In this document: positions 53,611-62,666 of the stretch, in pieces
Layout: each line of letters begins with the position of its first letter
How positions within the stretch are numbered: position 1 is the stretch's first letter
DNA from: Zasmidium citrigriseum
Lineage: Eukaryota > Ascomycota > Dothideomycetes > Mycosphaerellales > Mycosphaerellaceae
Assembly: GCA_002786025.1 (NCBI GenBank)
Contig: NHNW01000026.1
Location: 124,001 to 188,000, forward strand
Length of the DNA stretch: 64,000 nucleotides
Reading direction: 5' to 3'
The notes under the pieces: generated by a model
The model's input: only the letters and a program-made list of their open reading frames with translations
Databases searched by the model: none
Told to the model about the DNA's origin: nothing
Position numbers and translations under genes: made by a program

Positions 53611-55397
53611 CTACAAAGTGTAGCGAAACGAGTCCTGCGAAATGTCAGCTCCATCAAGTCGAGCAAAAAGTACTCTGCTGCCTACCTTTGCCCCTTCGAT
53701 GGCCATCTCGCCGCGGTCTGCCCTGCGATTGGCGATGACGAAGTAAACATCGAGGCATGCCACGGTCACGATCGCAGCCAGCAGGAAAGCGATACACGCC
53801 CAGAGACCCGGAATGTATCGCGGCGCATCTTGACTCCTGTTCAACACATCAGTCAAGATCTTGCACGATGCCAGAGACACGTACCGAAAGACCAGGCTGC
53901 CAGCAATGCCTCCGATCCCAGAAGAGCCGATCAAAGTCGCGCTCCCCAACGCTCGCTTCCATTGCCCGCGAATGTTGTTCGCTTGGAAGGCTAGCAATAT
54001 GGGGATGCTTGCATTGATTGGACCGACGAGGATGAAAACGCCGAAGTACCTCACAGCATTGTTCTTGGCCCAGCCAAGAAGAGCGACGCCAACGACAGAC
54101 ACCACGCAATTCACGGCAAGAAGTGGTCCTCGGATCTTGTACCTGTCTCCGATCCTACATTCTATCAGCAGGTGACGTTGCTATTGCTCAGATGGGATAC
54201 GCCTACCAGGCCCAGACAAACATCAGAATGGCAGCGAATCCGTATGGCGGCGCAACGAGGCACTGGGATGCACCTACGCTGAAGCCCATATCTGATGCAG
54301 TGTTAGCCCATGTGTTCAGACTGGCCTGACATGGATAGTAATCCAAATTGCTTACCGTTTCGAAGCAGCAAAGGCAGGAAGAACACGAGTGCATAGCCTG
54401 CTGCCGCAAGGCAGAGATAGATGAAGCCGAATGCCCACAACTTGATATCGAGAGCGGGGGACAAGAATCGCTTGAAGGTGAAGGATTCAGTCTGAGTATC
54501 ACCACGATCCGCATTCACCTTTGCGACGATGAAGTCGACTTCCTGCTTCTTCAAGAAACCCCAAGCGCGGTGGGCGTTGTCGTCCGGAAACGGAATCAAG
54601 AAGGTGAAGCCAATACCCGCCACAACGCAAGTTATGACCCCCTCCATGATGAAGACTGCTCAAAGATCAGCGGACAAAGCCGAACAGCAAACAGACCAAC
54701 ACTTACTCCATCGCCAACCCAGCATTCCAGCGATCCCGTTCATCTGCATGAGTCCGAAAGCCAGGATACCTGAACACGCCGAGGCCAGCATGCCAATCAC
54801 ATAGAAAACTGAGTATCGAACGCCCATATCATATCGACAATACCACGTCGATAGCAAATAAATGCAACCGGGAAAGTATCCAGCCTCCAGGACTCCGATC
54901 ATCACTCGTAGTCCAGCCAGCGCGCCCCATGTGTTGATGAAGCCCATGCCGATCACGACCGCTCCCCATGCAAGACATATCCCGGGCAGGAAGATTCTTG
55001 GTCCAATCTTCTTAGTGAGCACGGTCGCTCCTGGCTGGAAGAGAATGTATGGAATGAAAAAGATGAGCACGACCAGAGACTGGGTCAGGAGTCAGTACCT
55101 ATTCCATCCGTCTCTCAAAAAACCACTTACATATCGAGATCCGACAGTCAGGCTCAGCTCCTGGGCCATGCCTGCGATCATGGCCGCTCCCACGTTGCTT
55201 CGATCCATGAGGGAAATGCAGTGCATCAAGCCCATCGCAGGAATGAGCCTCACATCGATACGATGAACGATCTTTCGATACGCCGAGTGGGAGAATGAAG
55301 CCAAGATCTGCGCATCTGGAGACTTGGGGTCATTTTCTGGCTCTCTATGCTCGAGTTGAGAGACTGAATCAACGACATGTTCTTTGGACTTGTCCAT
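53611..55397 (-). CDS. MFS transporter of the allantoate permease (Dal5/Tna1-like) family
   Basis: Seven exons: 55131-55397, 54707-55079, 54356-54655, 54207-54291, 53885-54154, 53686-53836 and 53611-53634 give 489 residues. The N-terminal cytosolic part is charged and ends YRKIVHRIDVRLIPAMGLMH, then the Dal5-family signature LMDRSNVGAA. Twelve membrane segments can be followed, with GVLEAGYFPGCIYLLSTWY, GMLGWRWIFIMEGV, NNIRGQWKRALGSA and PRYIPGLWACIAFLLAAIV as family landmarks. Members are proton symporters for anions such as allantoate, nicotinate or pantothenate at the plasma membrane; the substrate cannot be told. The last exon is only 24 bp (DSFRYTL and stop). At intron 2 two CAG-spaced acceptors are both in frame; IFIMEG is the family-like choice. 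Confidence 0.9.
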
Positions 55398-55836
55398 GGC
55401 GTTGATCTGAGAACTAGAGAAGCAGGGCATGGGTACGGAGTTGAGCCGGTCATGGTGAGTCTCCCGTTCTTTCATACACCTTACATTCTGCTACGACAAG
55501 AGCCCCAGACATTGGCAAGCGCCACATGGTTGGCACGTGGCCAGTCAGAACAGTTCATGTTCAGTGTGCAATGCTATGGAAGTGGCTCGGAAAAGAGGCT
55601 GCAGTCGTTATGGCCAAGGAGCCAAGCATCTAGGCCAAGGAGTGAAGTACGGAAAATGAATCCGGGGTTCGAATGATCCTATGAGTCGACTTGGACAGCA
55701 AACATTTCCGCGGCGAAGTCGGTACCTGGCACCGCCTAGGCTACATTTGACATGCCGACTCTCGAAAGATCGCTACCCTGAAGCCAAAAATTTCCCTCGC
55801 CATAGTGAACCGTGGGCTGACCATCTCGCAGAGGCA
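55398..55836. other. Spacer with transporter promoter, nothing else recognised
   Basis: About 440 bp between the ZIP gene and the MFS gene, both on the minus strand. Confidence 0.5.
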
Positions 55837-57037
55837 TCAAGCCCAAATCGCAATCATGGCCATAAGACCGCAACCCATGAGCAATGCCACAACGGCTTCT
55901 GCACGAGATTGAAGCGACAATGTCCGATAGCTCTTCTCGCTCAAAAGATCTTCTCCCAGAAGCTGGACCAGACCTGCGTACATGATCATTCCCGCCTGAA
56001 GCATATATGTCAGCCACACTGTCCATGTCTCAAGACTGAAAAAGAACCTACCGATATGGCATTCGCAATGCCGACGACTAACAACGCCGTCTCGCCCTCT
56101 GGATCATACGTCGTTCGGAGACGCAGTCCGATGGCCTGGCCCAGGGGGCATGTGAGACCATACTGCAGCGTGTCAGCCTTTTTCCCTCTTAAAACAAGGA
56201 TTCTCGACTCACCGCGAACGCCATCGCCCAAGGCTTGAAAGTCGCAATCTTCAGACTGGGAATCGCAGCAATACGTGCCCCCAACGCAAGTCCTTCAAAA
56301 ATCTGATGGAATGCAATGGCCACCATCAACGCTATAAAGGTCGTGCCCGTAGAGATTGAAATCGATAAGCCAATGAAGACGCTGTGGAAAAGGATGCCGG
56401 CTTCCAGTAGTAAGCACTGAAGGACCATGCGCTGCTCTTTTTGGTGAGACAGGAGGGGCGTTGTCTCGGAATCGGGCTCCTCTTGGCGTGGCTCTGGTCT
56501 TGAACAGGTCGCGGTCGAGTTGTCCTTCGAGCCTCTGTTTGGGAAGATAAAGGAGGACTGCTTGCTTCCCTCTGCCGCAGGACTCCGGGCATCTGCGTAC
56601 CCATTCGCCTCGTTGGATCCTCCGTCCTCTACTGACATTGCCGTATCATGCGAATGACGAATCCCATTCACCGAAAACCCCATCTCGACCAATATCACCG
56701 CCAACGCAGCTAGCATAGCAATCACCCCCGGCATCGCATCGTACCCTTCGGTCCAGAAGTGCGGCAAACATTCGTTCCAGAGGTTCTCGAAAGCCGTCGG
56801 CAAGAGATGTGCGAAGGCGAGGGCTATTAGCACGCCTGTTCCGAAGTGCCGGCTGATGAAGAGAGCGTGTTGCGAAATGGCGAGTTTCGGGAAGGCTCTC
56901 ACGAGGACCGGGAACGAGGCCGCTGAGGTGCCGCACGTGAGGATAAGGAAGAGGGCGAAGATGTGCAGGCCTAGGTTGTATTCTTCCGTGGCTGCTTCTG
57001 AGCCGCATTGGCTTCTTTTGATGTTTATGGTGTCCAT
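55837..57037 (-). CDS. ZIP-family zinc transporter
   Basis: Exons 56213-57037, 56052-56162 and 55837-55995 (introns of 50 and 56 bp), all phase 0, give 364 residues. Eight membrane segments are visible. The first metal-site helix includes FGTGVLIALAFAHLLPTAFE. The variable cytosolic loop (residues about 125-200) has HSH and many acidic and Ser residues. The transport helices carry LEAGILFHSVFIGLSI with H218 and the signature IAFHQIFEGLALGARIA with H244 and E248. The last segments are YGLTCPLGQAIGLRLR and CGLMAMIAIWA at the very C-terminus, as is usual for Zrt/Irt-like proteins. It should import zinc at the plasma membrane or release it from the vacuole. Confidence 0.93.
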
Positions 57038-57685
57038 TGTTTGCAACGTTCGAGACTCTTGCCTGGCGTTTCGACCTTCGGGAGGATGTTTTTGGTCTTC
57101 GTCGCTTTCCGACGCAGAAGTTTTGTAAGTCTTATGTCTTGGCCATCAATGTGCAGGGTCCTCAAAGTTGACATCAAGGTTGTTGACAGGAGCCAATCCG
57201 AACACTGCAAAGTGCACCTCGTGCCTCCGACACTTCATACCGCAACGACGCATGACGAACGTATCCAGCACTTTGCTGACACCTTTGTGGATGGAGCTTT
57301 GAAATCAACACATACAATTTCCGTTAACATGGACTACCAACCGATTCTTTCGAAGACATTCGAAGCAACACATGGCCATATCGTCGACCTGGTCGACTTC
57401 TCAAGCTGACAGAAAGCGTACCGTGTACCTTTGCATCTCTCAAGACTTACTTCAATCCGGAAATCCCATACATACCACATGGCACAGAGCCTCAAGACAC
57501 TACCCATGTGCCCATGGATCGACCAGATCGCTAGCGCCAACTCTAAAATTTAGCCGCATGAGCTGGATGGCTTTTGCGGCTGTGCAGCTACCTCACTTGC
57601 CATCTATCACAGACATTTTCATCAACCTGGCCAATCATGCATACACCACGGATCTATCTGACCTTGGAGCAATCGAGGCATAGGA
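57038..57685. other. Divergent promoter region ZIP / HET gene, no gene seen
   Basis: 650 bp. No zinc-response or other named element is evident by eye. Confidence 0.45.
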
Positions 57686-59500
57686 ATGCCGCCATCGGTC
57701 CCCTCTGGCCTGGACGACGCAGATGTTCGAATGCTCGCCCAGATGAGCTTGGATGAAGGCAGCAACGACAAGTCGCAGGCTGCAGACGACATCTCCATTC
57801 TCGAGAACGGCGACAAAGACCATGATGGCTCGACCGAAAGTCTTCTCCCTCGAGCGAGATCTAATTCGCTCCCGAGCCCGTTCAAATCGGCGTGGAACTC
57901 ATGGCTGCCAACTTCCGAACCACGGCCCTACAAGTACAAGCCCCTACTTCACCGGGGCGACTTTCGCCTGCTCAGTCTCTCCAAGTCCGACGATGGCGAA
58001 CTCCGCTTCCAAATGACTCGCCAACGGATGGATGACTGCCCGCCATACCAGGCCATCTCATATACCTGGGGAAGCACCGAGCGGACTGAGCAGATTTTCC
58101 ATCTCTTCACTGGAGAACGTCTGTACATCACCGAAAATTGCCTATCAGCGTTGAGCCATCTCTACACTAACGGAGAACAGCGGCTTTGGATCGACGCTAT
58201 CTGTATCAATCAGGATGATATCAATGAGAGAGGTCACCAGGTCTCTATGATGGCAGACGTCTTCAGGAATGCGACCAGAACCATCGCTTATGTTGGAGAA
58301 TCCGATGAGCACTCAGCATATCTTGCACTCAAACCTGGCTGGCCTGGCCCTCGGGAGCAAATGTACGACGGAAGGGATCGAAAGCTAAGACAGATCACAT
58401 CAACGAACTACGAATTCTGGCACGTGGGCAACTTCGCAGCGAGAGCCTGGTTCAGAAGAACCTGGGTGATACAAGAAGTTCTGCTCTCGAGAGCGTTAGA
58501 GATGCAAGCCGGTGATGATAAAGTCGACTTCACTGAGGTGTGCGACCTCCTGCGCAAGTCACAGTCACAGTCAAGAATCTGGGGCCATGGCATCACCAGG
58601 ACATTCTTGAAGTATGGCAGCGAAGGCCAAGTGCAGACACGCGTACGGAGGCGTTTCGCGGGCGTGAACGGCGTGGAAGACATGGCGGAGTCTAACGCTT
58701 CTCGAAAGGGTTACTTGAAGTACTGGCAATTGTTCAACTTCATGTTCGAGACGTCCATCTACAAGTGCCGCGATGGGCGGGATAAGCTGTTCGCTCTTTT
58801 CTCCCTGTTTGAGGGAGAGCCTCCCGAAGAGCTGCGACCGGACTATTCGATCGACATCGGAGAGGTCTACGCCAACGTCGCGAGGTACTTCATCATGTCT
58901 GAGAACATCACGCTGGGCCTCTCTGCCGCAGTCGGTATCCGCGAGTCCAACGAGATCCCGACCTGGGCCATCGACTGGAGGGACTCACCGCCCCTGGAAA
59001 ATTTCATCAACAGCAGCATCGGCGATCGCACGCAATACGCGGCAGGTCTGCTTCCCCGTCCACTCAGCGGGATTCCGGCCATTCCCTCGACAGGAAAGAT
59101 TTTGCGGCTCCGTGGTATCAGAGCCGCGATGGTGCGTCACTACGAATACGACAAGCCGGCCACGCCCTGGAATCCCAAGCTTCATCAACCGAAAGTGGTC
59201 TTGCGGTTTGCCAAACGAGACGACGTGGAAGAGCTGGACTGGGGTGGTCCAGAGACCCAACCTACTTGGCAGCTTCCGAAGTCTACTCAGACTGGGGATG
59301 TTATCGCTGTGTTTATCGGGTTCGAAGTTCCGTTCGTCCTTCGAGCTACCCACGACAGATGGTTGCTCGTAGGAGAGTGCGATGTTAAGGAGCTCATGTA
59401 TCTGCAGGCTTTCGCTGGCCCGGAATTCGAGCGGTTCAATTGGGATCAGGTCAACGCAGACCAGGCTCCAGCACCGCTCGAGGATTTCGAACTCGTCTGA
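57686..59500 (+). CDS. HET-domain protein (heterokaryon incompatibility type)
   Basis: Intron-free, 604 residues. After a disordered start, the HET domain begins near residue 90 with FRLLSLSKSDDGELRFQM. Its three hallmark blocks are YQAISYTWG (121-129), LWIDAICINQDDINERGHQV (167-186) and ARAWFRRTWVIQEVLLSRA (around 250-270). The C-terminal half has the usual fungal arrangement CRDGRDKLFALFSLF, RPDYSIDIGEVYANVARYFI and IPTWAIDWRDS. HET domains trigger regulated cell death after non-self recognition in Neurospora and Podospora; many genomic copies have no known role. No partner domain such as NACHT or WD40 is fused, and no prion-like motif is visible. Confidence 0.92.
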   Translation: MPPSVPSGLDDADVRMLAQMSLDEGSNDKSQAADDISILENGDKDHDGSTESLLPRARSNSLPSPFKSAWNSWLPTSEPRPYKYKPLLHRGDFRLLSLSKSDDGELRFQMTRQRMDDCPPYQAISYTWGSTERTEQIFHLFTGERLYITENCLSALSHLYTNGEQRLWIDAICINQDDINERGHQVSMMADVFRNATRTIAYVGESDEHSAYLALKPGWPGPREQMYDGRDRKLRQITSTNYEFWHVGNFAARAWFRRTWVIQEVLLSRALEMQAGDDKVDFTEVCDLLRKSQSQSRIWGHGITRTFLKYGSEGQVQTRVRRRFAGVNGVEDMAESNASRKGYLKYWQLFNFMFETSIYKCRDGRDKLFALFSLFEGEPPEELRPDYSIDIGEVYANVARYFIMSENITLGLSAAVGIRESNEIPTWAIDWRDSPPLENFINSSIGDRTQYAAGLLPRPLSGIPAIPSTGKILRLRGIRAAMVRHYEYDKPATPWNPKLHQPKVVLRFAKRDDVEELDWGGPETQPTWQLPKSTQTGDVIAVFIGFEVPFVLRATHDRWLLVGECDVKELMYLQAFAGPEFERFNWDQVNADQAPAPLEDFELV

Positions 59501-60148
59501 CTGGTGCGGAGAATCAACAAAGATCCCTCTACAATGACCTTGTCCGTCGCCAGGGGCTACTGACCGATAACACTTCTTACCACCGAGGCCTTCTTTGTCT
59601 ACACTTCAGGCTTCTCCTTGGCATAGCACAACAAAGCATTTTACAACGACCCGAAAATCATTTTGCGACGGAACTGTCACAAGGGCGTTGTGGGATCCAC
59701 CACAGCAGAAGACGATCCGCGTTGGAGTACTCCATGCTTCAGGCTTTGAAACATGCCCAAGATCTGCACCCGCATCTGGGCGACGACTGCCCACGAAGAC
59801 AAGTAGGCTCTCTCTCAGGGCCCGCCGTCAACATGTTTCCTGCTCTGGGGGTATCTGGTCAATCCAGACGTGCCGTCAACAGCCATGAAGACTCCAGAGC
59901 CCATTCTCAGGGCGTCTCAACTCTTCAATTCCATTCACGCCGATTCACTGGATACTGATCCCCCACAACGCACGACGTACGACGCTCGACGCAAATGACA
60001 TTCTCCAACTTTCGATATATATACACTCTTTCCAGACGATCTATACACTTCTCTTCTTCACCTATTCAGGAACGAGAAGAACGAGAACCAGAACGAACCA
60101 CTGTAAGACCAGACTTTGCTACACAAGACCTTGCACAACCAAACCACC
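59501..60148. promoter_or_regulatory. Spacer with TATA promoter of the RING gene
   Basis: GATATATATACAC at about 60014-60026 lies about 125 bp upstream of the ATG at 60149 and is followed by a pyrimidine-rich stretch (CTTCTCTTCTTCACC) and purine-rich leader. No gene is seen in the left part. Confidence 0.55.
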
Positions 60149-61120
60149 ATGGCGCCAACTGACGCCAAAGCCTACCGGGCTCAAGCGCGAACCCAGTACA
60201 ATGAGCAGCAGAGACGCGGGCAATTGCCTAGCGTCTACATCCCACGACCATCCGCGGACGGCAACGATGAGCCTCCGCCACCACCACCGCCAAAACCGAA
60301 AGACGACAACACCTGCTCTGGATGCTCTTCCTCTCGCGACACACCATACGCTGACGGTCATCACACCTCAGCGGTCTTGGCTTGCGGCCATGGCTACTGC
60401 ACGAAATGCAGTATGTTCAAGATGGTCGAGGCCAAGAAGTGTCTCGTACCAGGCTGCGGTGAAGTTCTCTCGAAGCACATGCTAAAGAGTCTCAAGCGGC
60501 AGCTTCGCGAGTGGGAGATGGCCAAAGCGGTCAGCCTTTGCAAAGATGATGAGAACCCGCAGCTCCCTCTCGGCGGTCCACTCTCGAACGTAAAGCCACA
60601 GTATGACCAGGCTGCGGAGTTTCTACAGAGCTCCCCACGGACGAGCAACTGGTCCCACGTCAACGTCGACCACGTTCGTCCGCATCTCGTCGGCTTCGCC
60701 AATCTCTTCCCAGCGTCACGTCAAATTGCCTTGCAAGACTGGCCTTCGACAGAGCGATGGAGCCAGATCATCATGGCCATCGACAACCTACTGAAGCGTT
60801 ACCAAGGCGAGCATGTGCTCACGAAGTCTTTGAGTGAGTACTTGACCATCAACCTTGCCAAGCGATTCCATGGGCATGGCCTTGGCGGGATCGATGTCGG
60901 TCATCTCTTGCTCTTCGTGTTGCATTTGTGTGCAGAACCAAGTCCATGGAAGAAGACGGTTGCGGCTGCGAAGAAGGCGTCCAAAGATGCGAAGACTGAA
61001 GCTGTTGGCATGTGGGAGGCAACGAAGGACAGTACAGCCGTCAAGAAGATCAAAGGCTATGCGTCCATGGCGTCGGATGAGTGGAAGGCTTGGACATCGG
61101 GAGAGTCAGAGTCCGACTAG
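60149..61120 (+). CDS. RING-finger protein, hypothetical
   Basis: From the ATG at 60149 (context ACCACCATGG) the protein has 323 residues without introns. A run of prolines (44-49) precedes a complete C3HC4 RING: C56, C59, C79, H81, C84, C87, C98 and C103 (CSGC...ACGHGYCTKC...CLVPGCG). RING proteins are mostly E3 ubiquitin ligases, so that activity is inferred. Residues 150-275 form an alpha-helical region (WSHVNVDHVRPHLVGFANLF, LLLFVLHLCAEPSPW) and the tail is Lys/Ala-rich with an acidic end. The region beyond the RING is not recognised. The strong TATA box suggests inducible expression. Confidence 0.8.
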   Translation: MAPTDAKAYRAQARTQYNEQQRRGQLPSVYIPRPSADGNDEPPPPPPPKPKDDNTCSGCSSSRDTPYADGHHTSAVLACGHGYCTKCSMFKMVEAKKCLVPGCGEVLSKHMLKSLKRQLREWEMAKAVSLCKDDENPQLPLGGPLSNVKPQYDQAAEFLQSSPRTSNWSHVNVDHVRPHLVGFANLFPASRQIALQDWPSTERWSQIIMAIDNLLKRYQGEHVLTKSLSEYLTINLAKRFHGHGLGGIDVGHLLLFVLHLCAEPSPWKKTVAAAKKASKDAKTEAVGMWEATKDSTAVKKIKGYASMASDEWKAWTSGESESD

Positions 61121-61458
61121 AGATTCAAGAGGAGGCTCCACGTTTTGCTTCGAGGGAAGGAATTTTACCCATTTTACTTTTTACGCGAGAATAGAACTAG
61201 CATCTTGAGAGACGAGAGAGCGGAAAGAGTGAAGAGATAGAACACAGTAATCGTAATTTTTAATGCATATAGTATGCCCCAATTTTTCCATATTCCCATG
61301 ACCAGCGTGAAGATAATGGGAAGTGCAATCGCGAAGTGAAGTGAGGTCAACCACCCTCACTAAGTCTTAAGTAACGTTTGATTGGCTCCCATAAACCTTA
61401 ATCTGCGCTGATATATGCACGTCATTTCGAATTTCCCAGCGAGCTTCTTCCACTCACC
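61121..61458. other. Spacer, nothing recognised
   Basis: About 340 bp between the RING gene and the leader module of the UMP kinase locus. Confidence 0.5.
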
Positions 61459-61732
61459 ATGCTTCACCGCCGCCTGCCACGACTCCTCCTCCAACGCCGC
61501 CTCTACTCCACCCCCAGCCCACCGCCCACCACCAGCCCCACGAAAGAGCAACGCGGACCAGCTCCCAATCCTCCCCCTCGTCGCCATCTTCTGCGCCGGC
61601 AGCGTCTCCTTCTACTATCTCCTCAAATCCCGCGAAGGCCTCACCCACAACACCTACACCGCCGGCGAGCCCGCCCCACCCCGAAAAGACACATCCCGCC
61701 GCGGCCTGCCCTCCCACCCAACGGAACAGTAA
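61459..61732 (+). pseudogene. Split leader module upstream of UMP kinase (presequence and membrane segment in different frames)
   Basis: ATG at 61459 opens MLHRRLPRLLLQRRLYSTP, a textbook mitochondrial presequence with an R-x-Y-S-type cleavage end. The continuation in that frame is Pro/Arg-rich and senseless. In another frame, the segment KSNADQLPILPLVAIFCAGS and VSFYYLLKSREG looks like a membrane anchor of an inner-membrane protein, and it ends at TAA (61730-61732). That second frame is the one used by the UMP kinase, whose ATG follows six bases later. There is no GT dinucleotide between 61459 and about 61560, so splicing cannot join the two frames. Either one base is wrong in the assembly, or the module has decayed. 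It might have been a separate small protein or an N-terminal extension of the kinase. Confidence 0.45.
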
Positions 61733-61738
61733 CCCACC

Positions 61739-62464
61739 ATGGCACCACCAACCGACTCCCTCCCAGCGCCTAACCGCTCCCAACCGCTGTTCAAGCAGGG
61801 CACGGGTCCAAATGAAGCTCTGGTCCTCTTCGTCCTGGGCGGTCCAGGTGCAGGAAAGGGAACCCAATGCGCGAATCTCGTCCGCGATTACGGCTTCACG
61901 CACCTCTCCGCCGGCGATTTGCTGCGATCCGAACAAGAACGCCCCGGGTCCGAATTCGGCGAGATGATCAAAACCTACATCAAAGAAGGCCAGATCGTGC
62001 CCATGGAAGTCACGATCCAACTCCTCGAGAACGCAATGACCGAAACCATCAAGAAAGACGACAAGCAGCGGAAATTCCTGATCGATGGCTTCCCGCGAAA
62101 AATGGACCAGGCGACGGCGTTTGAGGAGAAAGTCGTCAAGAGTCAGTTTACCTTGTTTTTCGATTGTCCGGAGGAGACGATGCGGGAGAGATTGTTGAAT
62201 AGGGGCAAGACGAGCGGACGGGCGGATGATAACGAGGAGAGTATTAAGAAGAGGTTCAGGACTTTTGTCGAGACGAGTATGCCTGTGGTGGAGAATTTTG
62301 AGAAGGAAGGGAGGGTTGTGAGGGTTGATGCTAGGCCCGGGCCGGAGGAGGTTTATGAGGATGTGAAGAGGCAGTTTGCGTCCAGGGGGATTCATCCTGT
62401 TGCGGAGGGAGAGAAGAAGGGGTTGGTGGAGAAGGTGAAGGAGAAGGTTAAGGGGAGCTCGTAG
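61739..62464 (+). CDS. URA6: UMP-CMP kinase (uridylate kinase)
   Basis: 241 residues from an ATG in the good context CCACCATGG. P-loop GGPGAGKGT at residues 34-42, NMP-binding part HLSAGDLLRSEQ and KEGQIVPMEVT, FLIDGFPRKMDQA, LFFDCPEETMRERLLNRGKT and the LID SGRADDNEESIKKRFRTF match yeast Ura6 closely. The enzyme phosphorylates UMP and CMP with ATP in pyrimidine nucleotide synthesis. It is longer than yeast Ura6 because of a short N-terminal tail and a Lys-rich C-terminal extension (EKKGLVEKVKEKVKGSS). Six bases upstream is the stop codon of a membrane-segment frame in the same phase. Confidence 0.95.
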   Translation: MAPPTDSLPAPNRSQPLFKQGTGPNEALVLFVLGGPGAGKGTQCANLVRDYGFTHLSAGDLLRSEQERPGSEFGEMIKTYIKEGQIVPMEVTIQLLENAMTETIKKDDKQRKFLIDGFPRKMDQATAFEEKVVKSQFTLFFDCPEETMRERLLNRGKTSGRADDNEESIKKRFRTFVETSMPVVENFEKEGRVVRVDARPGPEEVYEDVKRQFASRGIHPVAEGEKKGLVEKVKEKVKGSS

Positions 62465-62666
62465 ACGACAGAATTGGGGACTGTTGGGATACAGGGAACA
62501 TAGAGCGTACTGACTGCATCCAAGGTGGTGTTGAAGGCACACAGAGATCGCCTCTCTCGAATCTACATCTATTCCGTTCACTCATGCGCCTTTCCATACG
62601 CCACGCTTGAAACAAACACACCTTCCCACCCACCGACGACAGTCTAGCGTACTCTCTCATTCGTTT

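Noticed and set aside
55660..55690. GGGGTTCGAATGATCC, a B-box-like sequence
   Set aside because: Matches a tRNA T-loop consensus partly, but no A-box or cloverleaf can be folded around it.
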